The position numbers and the translations under genes were made by a program. The notes under the pieces are model-generated. The model did no database searches, was not told the origin of the DNA, and saw nothing but the letters and a program-made list of their open reading frames with translations. DNA of 35,748 nt from an uncultured Clostridium sp. (lineage in GTDB: Bacteria; Bacillota; Clostridia; Lachnospirales; Lachnospiraceae), in assembly GCA_945917985.1 (NCBI GenBank), contig CAMEIH010000027.1, positions 1 through 35,748 on the forward strand. Direction: 5' to 3'. How positions within the stretch are numbered: the stretch's first letter is position 1; each line of letters starts with the position of its first letter. Of this stretch, positions 1-7,063 are shown piece by piece.

Positions 1-785
1 TCCACCTCATCTCCCTCATTTTTGCGTAAGAGGCCGTGGTCAACGAAAACGCAGGTCAACTGCTTTCCTACTGCTTTTGCAAGGAGCACTGCTGCCACAG
101 AGGAGTCCACGCCGCCGGAAAGGGCACAGAGCACCTTGCCGTCTCCTACCTTTTCACGAATCTGGGCAATGGTGGTTTCCACGAAGGAATCCATACGCCA
201 GTCACCCTTGCAGTGACATACGTTATATACAAAGTTGGAAAGCATCTTCATACCTTCCTGTGTGTGCATGACTTCCGGATGGAACTGAACCGCATACAGC
301 TGCTTTGCCGGGTTTTCCATGGCAGCTACGGGACACACGGGAGTGTGGGCGGTGACAGTAAAATCTGCGGGAGCGGCTTCAATGTAATCGGTATGGCTCA
401 TCCAGCAGATTGTTTTTTCGGATACATTGGAGAAAAGCACGGAAGACTTGTCCACTTCCACCTCTGTCTTTCCGTATTCGCTGACAGGTGCTGTCTTCAC
501 ACTGCCTCCAAGTAAATATGACATTAACTGGGAACCATAGCAGATACCCAGAATGGGAATTCCCATTTCAAAAATCTCCTTGGGACATCTGGGAGAATCT
601 TCCCCGTATACACTGTTGGGACCCCCTGTAAAAATGATACCCTTGGGATTCATTTCTTTGATTTTTTCAAGGCTCATGCTGTAAGGATGCACTTCACAGT
701 ACACATTGCATTCTCTGACACGTCTGGCAATCAGCTGATTATACTGCCCTCCAAAGTCAAGTACGATAACCATTTCTCTTTCCAT
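1..785 (-). CDS. guaA: GMP synthase (glutamine-hydrolysing), 5' part only
   Basis: Converts XMP to GMP with ATP and glutamine in purine biosynthesis. The first 261 codons lie in the window; the rest is beyond position 1. The translation opens [20 protein letters not shown], a typical class I glutamine amidotransferase start. The nucleophile Cys is in GICYGSQLM (about residue 82), the His/Glu pair in QFHPEV, and the ATP pyrophosphatase P-loop in [11 protein letters not shown] near the truncated end. The start at 785 has AGGAG five bases upstream; an internal ATG at 773 is the alternative. A promoter-like pair lies at 830-858, inside one arm of the palindrome described at 833-1065. Confidence 0.97.
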   Translation of the reverse strand, partial: MEREMVIVLDFGGQYNQLIARRVRECNVYCEVHPYSMSLEKIKEMNPKGIIFTGGPNSVYGEDSPRCPKEIFEMGIPILGICYGSQLMSYLLGGSVKTAPVSEYGKTEVEVDKSSVLFSNVSEKTICWMSHTDYIEAAPADFTVTAHTPVCPVAAMENPAKQLYAVQFHPEVMHTQEGMKMLSNFVYNVCHCKGDWRMDSFVETTIAQIREKVGDGKVLCALSGGVDSSVAAVLLAKAVGKQLTCVFVDHGLLRKNEGDEV

Positions 786-829
786 GTCTGCTCCTTCTGT
801 CGATCATCGACACTTCTGTCCTAAATCAC

Positions 830-858
830 ATTATATCCAAATTAAAAGATATCTTGAA
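830..858 (-). promoter_or_regulatory. Probable guaA promoter
   Basis: On the minus strand TTCAAG (853-858) and TATAAT (830-835) are separated by 17 bases, about 45 bases before the guaA start. The -35 and spacer fall inside the left arm of the palindromic element, so the element and the promoter overlap. Confidence 0.6.
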
Positions 859-1065
859 TTTTTCGTATTTATGATATCCGATAAAATCTGTTTTCCGGCG
901 ATTTGGTGCACGGCGTAAATGAGACTCAAAAAACCGTGGAAGCCTTTGCTGAACACGGTTTTCGCATCAGAGGCTCATTGGAGCGTATCGTGCACATGAG
1001 CCGCAAACTGATTTTATCGGGTATCATAACCGGTAATATCTTCGAAAATCTTTTATTTGGAATAT
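833..1065. repeat. Palindromic element, copy 1 (107-nt core in long self-complementary arms)
   Basis: The whole segment folds on itself. Outer arms pair over about 60 bases (for example CCAAATTAAAAGAT at the left with ATCTTTTATTTGG at the right, and GATAAAATC with GATTTTATC). Inside are three further nested stems: GTGCACG with CGTGCAC, AATGAGACTC with GAGGCTCATT, and AAAACCGTG with CACGGTTTT. The apical loop is about 15 nt. The core at 897-1003 is 93/107 identical by eye to 11589-11695, with no length change. The outer arms are unlike those of the second copy yet remain complementary to each other. I do not recognise the family; it could be a structured RNA or a MITE-like element. Confidence 0.8.
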
Positions 1066-1076
1066 GATCCTTACCT

Positions 1077-1106
1077 ATTATAAAGGATACCCCAAATCCT
1101 TGTCAA
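1077..1106 (-). promoter_or_regulatory. Strong promoter-like sequence reading into palindrome copy 1
   Basis: The minus strand shows TTGACA (1101-1106), an 18-base spacer and TATAAT (1077-1082), just past the stop codon of the MATE gene. Transcription from here would run through the whole palindrome and into guaA, so the palindrome could sit in a guaA leader or be a transcript in its own right. Confidence 0.6.
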
Positions 1107-1113
1107 AATAATA

Positions 1114-2442
1114 TTATACCTTTTTAAACGTCTCCCACTTATGCCCGTGATACCGCACCTCATAGCAGATCGCCCTAAACAGCCAGTCCACCGTCATGGC
1201 CATCCACACACCAAGCAGTCCAAGGTTTGTATATCCGGCAATCAGATAAGCGCATCCGATCCGGAAAATCCACATGGAAGCAATGGCAATGATCATGGTC
1301 CACACCACATCGCCTGCTGCCCTTAAGGTATTCGGCAGCGTAAAGGAAGGCATCCAGAGGAATATCGCCATCATCGCATGCCATCTGATAACCGAAACAG
1401 CCAGCTCCGTTGTCTTTGGAGAGAGCTGATACATTTTCATGATCATCGGCGCAAATAATATGATCACCACTGAAAGTACTGCGGTAAACACAGTAGATAT
1501 CCGCATCAGCTTCCTTGTATAATATCTTGTCTGCTCATAATCCCCGGCTCCCACGCATAAGGACGCTACCGACAAAAGCGCCAGATTGATGGCCTGTCCC
1601 GGCAGCACATTAAAGCTTGCCAGAGTGTTGCACACCGCATTGGCTGCGATGGCATAGGTTCCCAGCGTGGAGATCAGCGACAGCAACAGGATTTTTCCAA
1701 GCTGAAACAGGCTGTTCTCAAGACCGTTCGGAATGCCAATATAAAGGATCTTTTTGATCAGCCCAAAATTCAGCTTAACCGTGATCTGTCCGCAGAAATT
1801 GATGGTCTTCTTTGGATCAAACATCAGAGCCATAATGATCACTGCCGCCACGATTCTGGAAAGAGTGGTGGCAATGGCAGCTCCTGCCACCCCTATCTTT
1901 GCCCCGTAAATCAGAATGGCATTCCCCGCCAGATTGATAAGGTTCATAATAATGGCAATGACCATGGTGGTTCTGGAGTCATTCATAGCCCGGAAAAGAG
2001 CGGCACAGGAATTATAAACGGCAAGCGGACAGATGGAGATCGCCGTAATGATCAGATAAGTGACGGCGCTGTCCATCACCTCCTGCTCCACCGTTCCGAA
2101 TATCAGGGAAAGCAGTGGCCTGTGGATACAAAGCACAAGTACTGTGATGATCAGCGACAATAGAATGGAAAACAAAAGCAGCTGCCATGCCGATCTGCTG
2201 GCATTTTCAGGGTCCTTCTGACCCAGAAAATGACCGGCAACGACGGCTCCGCCCGTGGCCAGGGCAGCTGTCACATTGATGATAAGAATGTTTACGGTAT
2301 CTACCAGTGATACTCCCGAAACTGCAGCCTCTCCCACCACTGCGATCATGACCACGTCTATCATGCCTACCAGTATGGTAAGAAGCTGTTCGAACACTAA
2401 CGGAATGATCAGTTTTTTCAAGTCTTTGTTTGTATATAACAT
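1114..2442 (-). CDS. MATE family efflux transporter
   Basis: Membrane antiporter of the multidrug and toxic compound extrusion family; the exported substrate cannot be read from sequence. The 442-residue protein has about twelve hydrophobic segments in two similar halves, as usual for the family. It begins MLYTNKDLKKLIIPLVFEQL, the familiar start of clostridial MATE proteins, and contains GATE-like helices with LFRAMNDSRT in the first half and LRAAGDVVW in the second, both typical MatE stretches. The start at 2442 has only a weak upstream GGTACGGG. It lies between spoIIID and guaA on the same strand, probably transcribed separately from guaA given the promoter at 1077-1106. Confidence 0.93.
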   Translation of the reverse strand: MLYTNKDLKKLIIPLVFEQLLTILVGMIDVVMIAVVGEAAVSGVSLVDTVNILIINVTAALATGGAVVAGHFLGQKDPENASRSAWQLLLFSILLSLIITVLVLCIHRPLLSLIFGTVEQEVMDSAVTYLIITAISICPLAVYNSCAALFRAMNDSRTTMVIAIIMNLINLAGNAILIYGAKIGVAGAAIATTLSRIVAAVIIMALMFDPKKTINFCGQITVKLNFGLIKKILYIGIPNGLENSLFQLGKILLLSLISTLGTYAIAANAVCNTLASFNVLPGQAINLALLSVASLCVGAGDYEQTRYYTRKLMRISTVFTAVLSVVIILFAPMIMKMYQLSPKTTELAVSVIRWHAMMAIFLWMPSFTLPNTLRAAGDVVWTMIIAIASMWIFRIGCAYLIAGYTNLGLLGVWMAMTVDWLFRAICYEVRYHGHKWETFKKV

Positions 2443-2500
2443 TTTGATTGCCCGTACCTTACAATAACCTTTGTGTTTTACCTGAATTTTACATTCCCTG

Positions 2501-2767
2501 TCATTGTAAACTCATTTCATGTCTATGTAAATATTTTTCTCTCGTTGCCATCCCGCCTCTGATGTGGCGCTCCGATTTATTCACATCAAGTACTTTTCTG
2601 GCCTGCGCTGCAAGGGAAGGGTTGATCTGTTCCAAGCGCTCTGTCACGTCCTTATGTACCGTCGACTTACTGATCCCAAACCGCCCCGCCGTCTGCCTTA
2701 CCGTAGCATTGTTTTCAATAATATAATTGGCAATATCGATTGCGCGTTCCTCGATATAATCTTTCAA
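2501..2767 (-). CDS. spoIIID: Sporulation transcription factor SpoIIID
   Basis: Small DNA-binding regulator acting in the mother cell during sporulation. The 88 residues match SpoIIID in length and content: IEERAIDIANYIIENNATVR, then a helix-turn-helix RQTAGRFGISKSTVHKDVTE at about residues 24-43, then a basic tail with KSERHIRGGMATREKY. Translation begins at TTG (2767), supported by AGGGG eight bases upstream. A sigma-E type promoter precedes it (2796-2825). The first 38 codons and the promoter are repeated at 6855-7024. The gene marks the organism as a spore former. Confidence 0.95.
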   Translation of the reverse strand: MKDYIEERAIDIANYIIENNATVRQTAGRFGISKSTVHKDVTERLEQINPSLAAQARKVLDVNKSERHIRGGMATREKYLHRHEMSLQ

Positions 2768-2823
2768 AGGAAATCCCCTCAGAATACTTTTTTACATTGT
2801 ATGAAGTATTCTGAAGGGTTATG
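2654..2823. repeat. 170-bp direct repeat, copy A (spoIIID 5' end and promoter)
   Basis: This segment matches 6855-7024 with four mismatches and no gaps by eye. It runs from codon 38 of spoIIID through the start and promoter to the -35 region. The sequence outside both ends differs completely. The two copies bracket about 4.0 kb of accessory genes, so this is either the footprint of an insertion at spoIIID or a duplication. Confidence 0.92.
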
Positions 2824-2825
2824 AC
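2796..2825 (-). promoter_or_regulatory. Sigma-E type promoter of spoIIID with overlapping inverted repeat
   Basis: The minus strand carries GTCATAAC (2818-2825), 14 bases, then CATACAAT (2796-2803), close to the known sigma-E consensus. An 11-base inverted repeat, TCAGAATACTT at 2779-2789 and its complement at 2804-2814, encloses the -10 element. It could be an operator or a hairpin at the transcript start; it is kept in the second copy too. Confidence 0.65.
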
Positions 2826-2858
2826 TGTTTGTATTTATAGGTTTATCTTTATTCCAAA

Positions 2859-3695
2859 CTAAATCCTGTCGATTTCCTCCCAAGCGTCTTCTACGGTATA
2901 TACCTCACCATTTTTCATGCTTTGTACTCCATTTATCAATTCCTTATGAAGTGCATTAAAAGCATCCTTTTCTGTATAATCACCAATTCTTTTCTGTATT
3001 TCCTCTGGCAAGTACCTTACCAGTTCCTCTACCAACTCATAAACCTTTGTTCCCGGTGCAATCTCTGTTGGTGTTTTACCTTCCCCATCCTTTATTATTC
3101 GTTTCGCATATCGAATCGCCAGCTTCGGATTACCATACTCCATCAGAATCTCAAAGATATTATTCATATTCTTCTGATACTTTCCGATTTCTAATTCCTT
3201 GAACTTATCATTCAAAAATGCAATATACTCTGTTCTATGGTTATTAGCCGTGTAATATGCAAAGTGAAGCAGAAACCAGAACTCAATACACTCATTACTC
3301 CATGCTGCATGATATTGCAATTCCGGATTTTCTTTGTTTAAACTCTCTGCGCGTTCCACAACACCATTGAAGTGTTCTGCCGGGAAACTATCCTTATCAT
3401 ACACACACCAGATTTGCCCCTTTTTGATTTTATTCTTCTTTACATAGTCCTCTGCCATACCGATTACCCGCATGGTTTCTGCCTGACAAGGTTCGATCTC
3501 TATCAACACCATATCCTTATAGATTGGATTTTCCTCTATCAACTTCTTGAATCCCGCAAAATATAGTGGCTCCGTCTGCTGTCCTTCACAGAAGATATAG
3601 TACCGATACTGTTTCATCTCCAAGTATTCTTGGCGACGTTTCTTTTTCCAATCAAGCTTGCTTGATTTTTTTCCGATTCCGGCTTTTTTAGGCAT
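2859..3695 (-). CDS. RloB-like protein (AbiL-type defence partner, Toprim-like)
   Basis: Second gene of a two-gene putative anti-phage module. The 278-residue protein starts with a lysine-rich stretch. It then has YYIFCEGQQTEPLYF (residues 32-46) and a DxD in VYDKDSFP (D100, D102); Glu followed by TE and a later DxD is the arrangement of Toprim nuclease-like folds and is typical of the RloB family. Its start overlaps the end of the ATPase gene by 8 bases (ATGCCTAA), a sign of translational coupling. RloA/RloB pairs resemble lactococcal AbiLi/AbiLii, which abort phage infection. A nuclease activity is inference. No clear terminator follows. Confidence 0.85.
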   Translation of the reverse strand: MPKKAGIGKKSSKLDWKKKRRQEYLEMKQYRYYIFCEGQQTEPLYFAGFKKLIEENPIYKDMVLIEIEPCQAETMRVIGMAEDYVKKNKIKKGQIWCVYDKDSFPAEHFNGVVERAESLNKENPELQYHAAWSNECIEFWFLLHFAYYTANNHRTEYIAFLNDKFKELEIGKYQKNMNNIFEILMEYGNPKLAIRYAKRIIKDGEGKTPTEIAPGTKVYELVEELVRYLPEEIQKRIGDYTEKDAFNALHKELINGVQSMKNGEVYTVEDAWEEIDRI

Positions 3696-4911
3696 TGACT
3701 TTCCCCCAATCTATAATTCTTCTGAGGTACGGATCAGCACCGTACTTACCTTCAAGATACTGCTTATCGAACTTGGCATCCTTTCTGACAGACTCACCTT
3801 TTTCATTCTTGAACTCTACCAATGAGTACAGTTTGGAATTCTGTGCATTTCCCTTTGCTACAAACCAAATCTCATCTCGGCGAAACACTTCACTGTTCAT
3901 GGTAGATAAATCATGGGATGTGAATATTAGCTGTGCTTTATGTCTGTTGATGTTCATATCATTAAACATCATGATAATATGACGCAACAACACCGGATGA
4001 ATTTTCGCATCCAATTCATCAATTACAAGCACAGTTCCATCAAGCAAACTTGCCGCAATAAACGGAAGCAGACTAAACAACTTCTTTGTTCCACTGGATT
4101 CATCAGATAAACTAAGTTCAGTTTCCACATCATCTACGAGATGTTTTGTGAAGACTTCTATTCTATCATTTTCTTTTTCTTCCACTCTGAAATCAACGAT
4201 ATCCAAATCCATTTCCTGAATCATTTCAAGCATCAAATACTTCACATCTTCTGATGTGGATATTGCCATTCTAAGCTCCTGAATTGGATTACCATAATTC
4301 AAGAAATCCACGCCGAGTTGGAACCAATTTAGCACATCCTTAACTACTACATTTTCCTTATATGCGATGCCCAAGTAGGAAAGCAAGGTAAGTGTCTTAG
4401 ATAAATCATCACTAACTTTCAGTTTCGCAAATGCACCCTTTAAAGCAATCCCTTTATCGTCTCTTGTATACAATGCAGAACGTCTTCCGGTCTCAAGCTT
4501 CACTCTGTCCAAGCTCTCATATAGGACCACATCACGCTTCACATGCAAAATATATCTATACTCTGCAGACTTTGTACGGAAAAACAGTTCAAACTCTGTT
4601 GGTTCATTTTTGCTATCTGAAAAAGCAAATGGCTCGACAATAATTCGTTTTTGTAAAAGAACCTTATCTTCGTTATCTTCTGTCGCATACAATGGGCGCA
4701 GGATTTTTGCAACCAATGTGTGCAACGCTGCCAGAACATTGGATTTTCCTCCACCATTAGGACCGTAAATGGCAGACACCGGTAAATACATCTCACCATC
4801 CTGGTCTTTGATTATTCTATCTTCATGCTCTGAGATTGCTGCTGCCTGCATATCAAAGGTCACTTCATCTCTTATGCTCTTGTAATTCTTCACAGTAAAC
4901 TGACATAACAT
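3688..4911 (-). CDS. RloA-like AAA/ABC-type ATPase (AbiL-type defence)
   Basis: ATP-binding partner of the RloB-like protein. The 407 residues open MLCQFTVKNYKSIRDEVTFD, the usual beginning of AAA_21/RecF-like ATPases. Walker A is GPNGGGKS at 50-57, an ABC-like signature is SLSDESSGTKKLF, Walker B is VLVIDELD at about 294-301, and a switch histidine is in FTSHD near 333. All catalytic elements are present. The start at 4911 has GGAGGG upstream and a good promoter at 4938-4965. In known relatives the ATPase senses infection and unleashes the partner; that role is inferred here. Confidence 0.88.
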   Translation of the reverse strand: MLCQFTVKNYKSIRDEVTFDMQAAAISEHEDRIIKDQDGEMYLPVSAIYGPNGGGKSNVLAALHTLVAKILRPLYATEDNEDKVLLQKRIIVEPFAFSDSKNEPTEFELFFRTKSAEYRYILHVKRDVVLYESLDRVKLETGRRSALYTRDDKGIALKGAFAKLKVSDDLSKTLTLLSYLGIAYKENVVVKDVLNWFQLGVDFLNYGNPIQELRMAISTSEDVKYLMLEMIQEMDLDIVDFRVEEKENDRIEVFTKHLVDDVETELSLSDESSGTKKLFSLLPFIAASLLDGTVLVIDELDAKIHPVLLRHIIMMFNDMNINRHKAQLIFTSHDLSTMNSEVFRRDEIWFVAKGNAQNSKLYSLVEFKNEKGESVRKDAKFDKQYLEGKYGADPYLRRIIDWGKVNA

Positions 4912-4937
4912 ATCTTTTTACCCTCCATTCTATTTTT

Positions 4938-4965
4938 ATTATATCCCGTTTTTCTCATTTTGCAA
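4938..4965 (-). promoter_or_regulatory. Promoter of the rloA-rloB pair
   Basis: Minus strand TTGCAA (4960-4965), 16 bases, TATAAT (4938-4943). Just upstream lies TGAGACAAAATCTCA, a short inverted repeat that could bind a regulator. Confidence 0.65.
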
Positions 4966-5033
4966 TGTATATTTGAGATTTTGTCTCATATTTTTATCTG
5001 AAATTCTCACAGTAAAAAATTTTAATACCTTTT

Positions 5034-5063
5034 CATAGAAAAAGCAAGGTCTCCTACCTTGCT
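5034..5063 (-). terminator. Intrinsic terminator of the small gene at 5054-5278
   Basis: On the minus strand AGCAAGGT, a short loop and ACCTTGCT are followed by five T. The stem begins in the last codons of the small gene, so it terminates that gene and separates it from rloA. Confidence 0.75.
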
Positions 5064-5278
5064 CTTCTGAGTCTTATGCTCACCGGTTCCTCCGCCTTTT
5101 CTATATCATCCGGTTCTGCTATGCACTCACTCTCCTCTGCACATTTTGATGCAGCTTCTTCTATAGCGCGTTCCACTTTACCTGCATTTGCCTCAATCAA
5201 AAGCTTACACAAGAAATCAATGGTATCCTCTGCCGAATTCGGATTATGAAAACGATAATTCAATTTTCTTTGTTTCAA
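5054..5278 (-). CDS. Small conserved protein of a mobile-element type
   Basis: 74 residues starting at a TTG codon: MKQRKLNYRFHNPNSAEDT, then a helical stretch ending in ANAGKVERAIEEAASKC and a charged tail. From memory, small proteins with the RFHNPN and GKVERAI motifs are frequent beside recombinase genes in clostridial integrative elements; function is unknown. No recombinase is found next to it, so it may be a leftover of such an element. GGGG lies seven bases before the TTG. An operator-like palindrome lies upstream at 5336-5350 and a terminator overlaps the 3' end. Confidence 0.7.
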   Translation of the reverse strand: MKQRKLNYRFHNPNSAEDTIDFLCKLLIEANAGKVERAIEEAASKCAEESECIAEPDDIEKAEEPVSIRLRRAR

Positions 5279-5335
5279 GCGGAATCCCCACCACCTTCTT
5301 GCTTGTCCTTCTTTCCCATACTATGAGATTTATTC

Positions 5336-5350
5336 TTAGGTTAGACCTAA
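5336..5350. repeat. Operator-like inverted repeat TTAGGT-TAG-ACCTAA
   Basis: Perfect 6-base arms with a 3-base spacer, about 60 bases before the small gene at 5054-5278. The same arms recur farther apart at 5578-5624. It could be a regulator binding site; nothing shows which protein would bind. Confidence 0.5.
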
Positions 5351-5491
5351 CTTTTTGCACAAGATGATAGTAATTCATTTGAAATCAAATTTCGTTCCCC
5401 AAATAATGTACTTAAGTCTATTCCCACAATACTTTATTCCATACTACCCTGCATAATTTTATGCGAGAACTTCACCAGTAAGGGGCTCAGT

Positions 5492-5538
5492 AAAAACGCA
5501 TGGAAAAAGATCCGAAATAGCAATTATCTTTTCCATGC
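5492..5538 (-). terminator. Hairpin with U-run, probable minus-strand terminator
   Basis: The minus strand shows GCATGGAAAAGAT, a 14-base loop, and ATCTTTTTCCATGC followed by five T. It lies 190 bases beyond the decayed argS tail and could be that lost gene's terminator. Confidence 0.6.
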
Positions 5539-5577
5539 GCTTGATATAAACACGTTACTAATTCTATTGATGGCACA

Positions 5578-5624
5578 TTAGGTTGAATAAAGACTTATAT
5601 TAATTTCAACTTAATGAGACCTAA
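5578..5624. repeat. Split inverted repeat sharing arms with 5336-5350
   Basis: TTAGGTT at 5578 and AGACCTAA at 5617 are the two halves of the compact palindrome at 5336-5350, here separated by 32 bases that contain a weaker TTGAA/TTCAA pair. Confidence 0.4.
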
Positions 5625-5647
5625 ATTCACAAATTAGCAAGCTATAC

Positions 5648-5663
5648 ATTTGTGATCACAAAT
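5648..5663. repeat. Perfect 16-bp palindrome ATTTGTGATCACAAAT
   Basis: The centre TGTGATCACA recalls half-sites of the Crp/Fnr family, but without the usual spacer. No intact gene start is adjacent. Together with the sites at 5336 and 5578 it leaves 5279-5724 as a non-coding stretch rich in palindromes. Confidence 0.45.
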
Positions 5664-5724
5664 ACATTTTTTGCTTGTTGGAAGTATATCCGAAACCATT
5701 AGAGACAATTAGAGAACCGATTGA

Positions 5725-5800
5725 GCCACGCCCTACAAACCACATGCCTCACACAAGATTTTCTGTACCAAATCTGTTAAAAACAATCTTTCTGCAAATT
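5725..5800 (-). pseudogene. Decayed 3' end of a second argS
   Basis: The minus strand reads RLFLTDLVQKILCEACGL, then a stop, which aligns with RLLLVDSVQKVLREACGLLG at the end of the intact ArgS (7064-8761). DNA identity is only about 70 percent by eye, so this is not a recent copy of that gene. Nothing recognisable of the upstream argS remains; the kinase-like gene takes over directly. It looks like the relic of a different argS, perhaps the original one. The alternative is an accidental match, made unlikely by the uninterrupted frame. Confidence 0.65.
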
Positions 5801-5805
5801 CTTAT

Positions 5806-6453
5806 TCAAAATCCAAAAATATTTGCAACTTCCTCTGTAGTTTTTTCTATTCCTGTATAATCATTCCAATGAACAATTGGCACACCAAAAACCTCTACCC
5901 AACCAGGAACAAAATCGTCATTATCTGAAACAGCTGCATACGCATTATCTATAATCGCTTGCTTTTCTTCTTCTGTAAGATCTGTTCTCTGTTCAAGTTC
6001 CTCCTTCACATCGTCATGATCCGGACGTTCGAACCAATCAAAAGCATCACTCTTAGCACACAAGTAAATCGAATGTGATGCTATAGACGCAACAGCCCCA
6101 AAATCTATATCTCCCTCGCAAATAATAACATCGTGTTTTGCGGAAAGCTGAAGCAACTCTGCTATCATCATTGGTGTCACTTCACGAAGAAAATTTATTT
6201 CTCTATCTGCAATCACCTCTTTCGGCAACTCCCAAAAACTCTTAACATTATACTCTTTTAAATAGTCTCGGCACATATACGGTTGGTCAACAGGGTTCGC
6301 TACTAACATTTGTCTATCTCGACTTTCATCAGTTTTATAAATATAGAAGTCATACTTTTCACTCAATCTATTGGCAATAGTTGTTTTTCCTCTCCCCCAA
6401 ATAAAATAAACATTCTTTAACTTTTCCCTAATAATGCCATCACTTATATACAT
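5806..6453 (-). CDS. P-loop nucleotide kinase-like protein with shortened Walker A
   Basis: 215 residues. The N-terminal strand and loop VYFIWGRGKTTIANRLSEKY (about residues 15-34) resembles AAA_18/shikimate kinase-like P-loops, but the loop has only GRGKTT, so three or so residues of the usual GxxxxGK[ST] are missing. Further on are ICEGDIDFG (about 111-119), probably the Walker B strand, and SIYLCAKSDAFDWFERPDHD, typical of small kinases of unknown substrate. The gene abuts the decayed argS tail. Start at 6453 has GGAGGAGAT upstream. It may be a real but unusual kinase or a gene losing function. Confidence 0.6.
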   Translation of the reverse strand: MYISDGIIREKLKNVYFIWGRGKTTIANRLSEKYDFYIYKTDESRDRQMLVANPVDQPYMCRDYLKEYNVKSFWELPKEVIADREINFLREVTPMMIAELLQLSAKHDVIICEGDIDFGAVASIASHSIYLCAKSDAFDWFERPDHDDVKEELEQRTDLTEEEKQAIIDNAYAAVSDNDDFVPGWVEVFGVPIVHWNDYTGIEKTTEEVANIFGF

Positions 6454-6482
6454 TTATTAATATCTCCTCCCTCTTTACTTTG

Positions 6483-6614
6483 TTATGTAACTTCCACAAA
6501 TTGGGATTGTCCTATGTTTCCAACACAATAGCTCAAAAAGTAGAAATCACCCGCTTTAATAATTCTCGTATGTGCCCAGTTTTCACTTACATCAAATCTT
6601 TTAATCCCACTCAT
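6483..6614 (-). pseudogene. Truncated RidA/YjgF-like open reading frame
   Basis: A 43-codon frame with an excellent ribosome binding site (AGGAGG, 8 bases before ATG). The protein MSGIKRFDVSENWAHTRIIK continues as AGDFYFLSYCVGNIGQS and then ends after seven unrelated residues. The beginning resembles RidA-family proteins, which are normally about 110-130 residues. The body of the domain is missing, so this is a fragment fused to new sequence just before the kinase-like gene (30 bases away). The family assignment is from memory of the N-terminal pattern and is moderate. Confidence 0.5.
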
Positions 6615-6753
6615 CTTTCAGTCCTCCTAGCATATAATATTGTAAATCGAATATATGTTCGGCTTTATCTTATCACATAAAGGGGGCATTATCAATGAAT
6701 TTCTATAAAAATCCGATAAATCTCAACTCTACAAAATCCTTTTTCATTATACC

Positions 6754-6785
6754 AAAAGCACTCCCAAGTTTTCACCTGAGAGTGC
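6754..6785 (-). terminator. Probable terminator after the truncated spoIIID
   Basis: Minus strand GCACTCTCA and TGGGAGTGC form a stem with a 10-base loop followed by TTTT. It would end transcripts coming from argS or from the duplicated spoIIID promoter. Nothing else is seen between 6615 and 6836. Confidence 0.55.
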
Positions 6786-6836
6786 CCCTAATCTATCCTT
6801 ATTCTATTACCCAAATAACATTCTCTCTAAACCGTT

Positions 6837-6968
6837 CTACATTGTTACCTCCGCATGTACCGTCGACTTACTGATTCCGAACTGCCCCGCCGTCTGCCTT
6901 ACCGTAGCATTGTTTTCAATAATATAATTGGCAATATCGATTGCGCGTTCCTCGATATAATCTTTCAA
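6837..6968 (-). pseudogene. Truncated spoIIID copy (43 codons)
   Basis: Starts at TTG like the intact gene and keeps its ribosome binding site and sigma-E type promoter. It matches the intact protein for 38 residues with one change (R to Q inside the helix-turn-helix, GQFGISKSTVH), then runs into AEVTM and a stop. Of the four mismatches in the 170-bp repeat, two are silent in this frame. Lacking the second half of the protein it is unlikely to act as SpoIIID, though the promoter looks intact. Confidence 0.85.
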
Positions 6969-7024
6969 AGGAAATCCCCTCAGAATACTTTTTTACATTG
7001 TATGAAGTATTCTGAAAGGTTATG
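6855..7024. repeat. 170-bp direct repeat, copy B
   Basis: Second copy of 2654-2823. Its right end, at the promoter -35 region, lies 40 bases from the argS stop codon. Confidence 0.92.
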
Positions 7025-7063
7025 CCACTATACTGCAGAACAAATTCAGAAAGAAACTATACC

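Noticed and set aside
895..1060. An open frame through the palindrome core (GDLVHGVNETQKTVEAF and onward), partly shared with copy 2
   Set aside because: Substitutions between copies are spread over all three codon positions, copy 2 has an in-frame TGA, there is no start or ribosome binding site, and the changes follow stem pairing instead.
833..1065. Retron or CRISPR-like interpretation of the palindrome
   Set aside because: No reverse transcriptase or cas gene nearby, only one copy per site, and no spacers.
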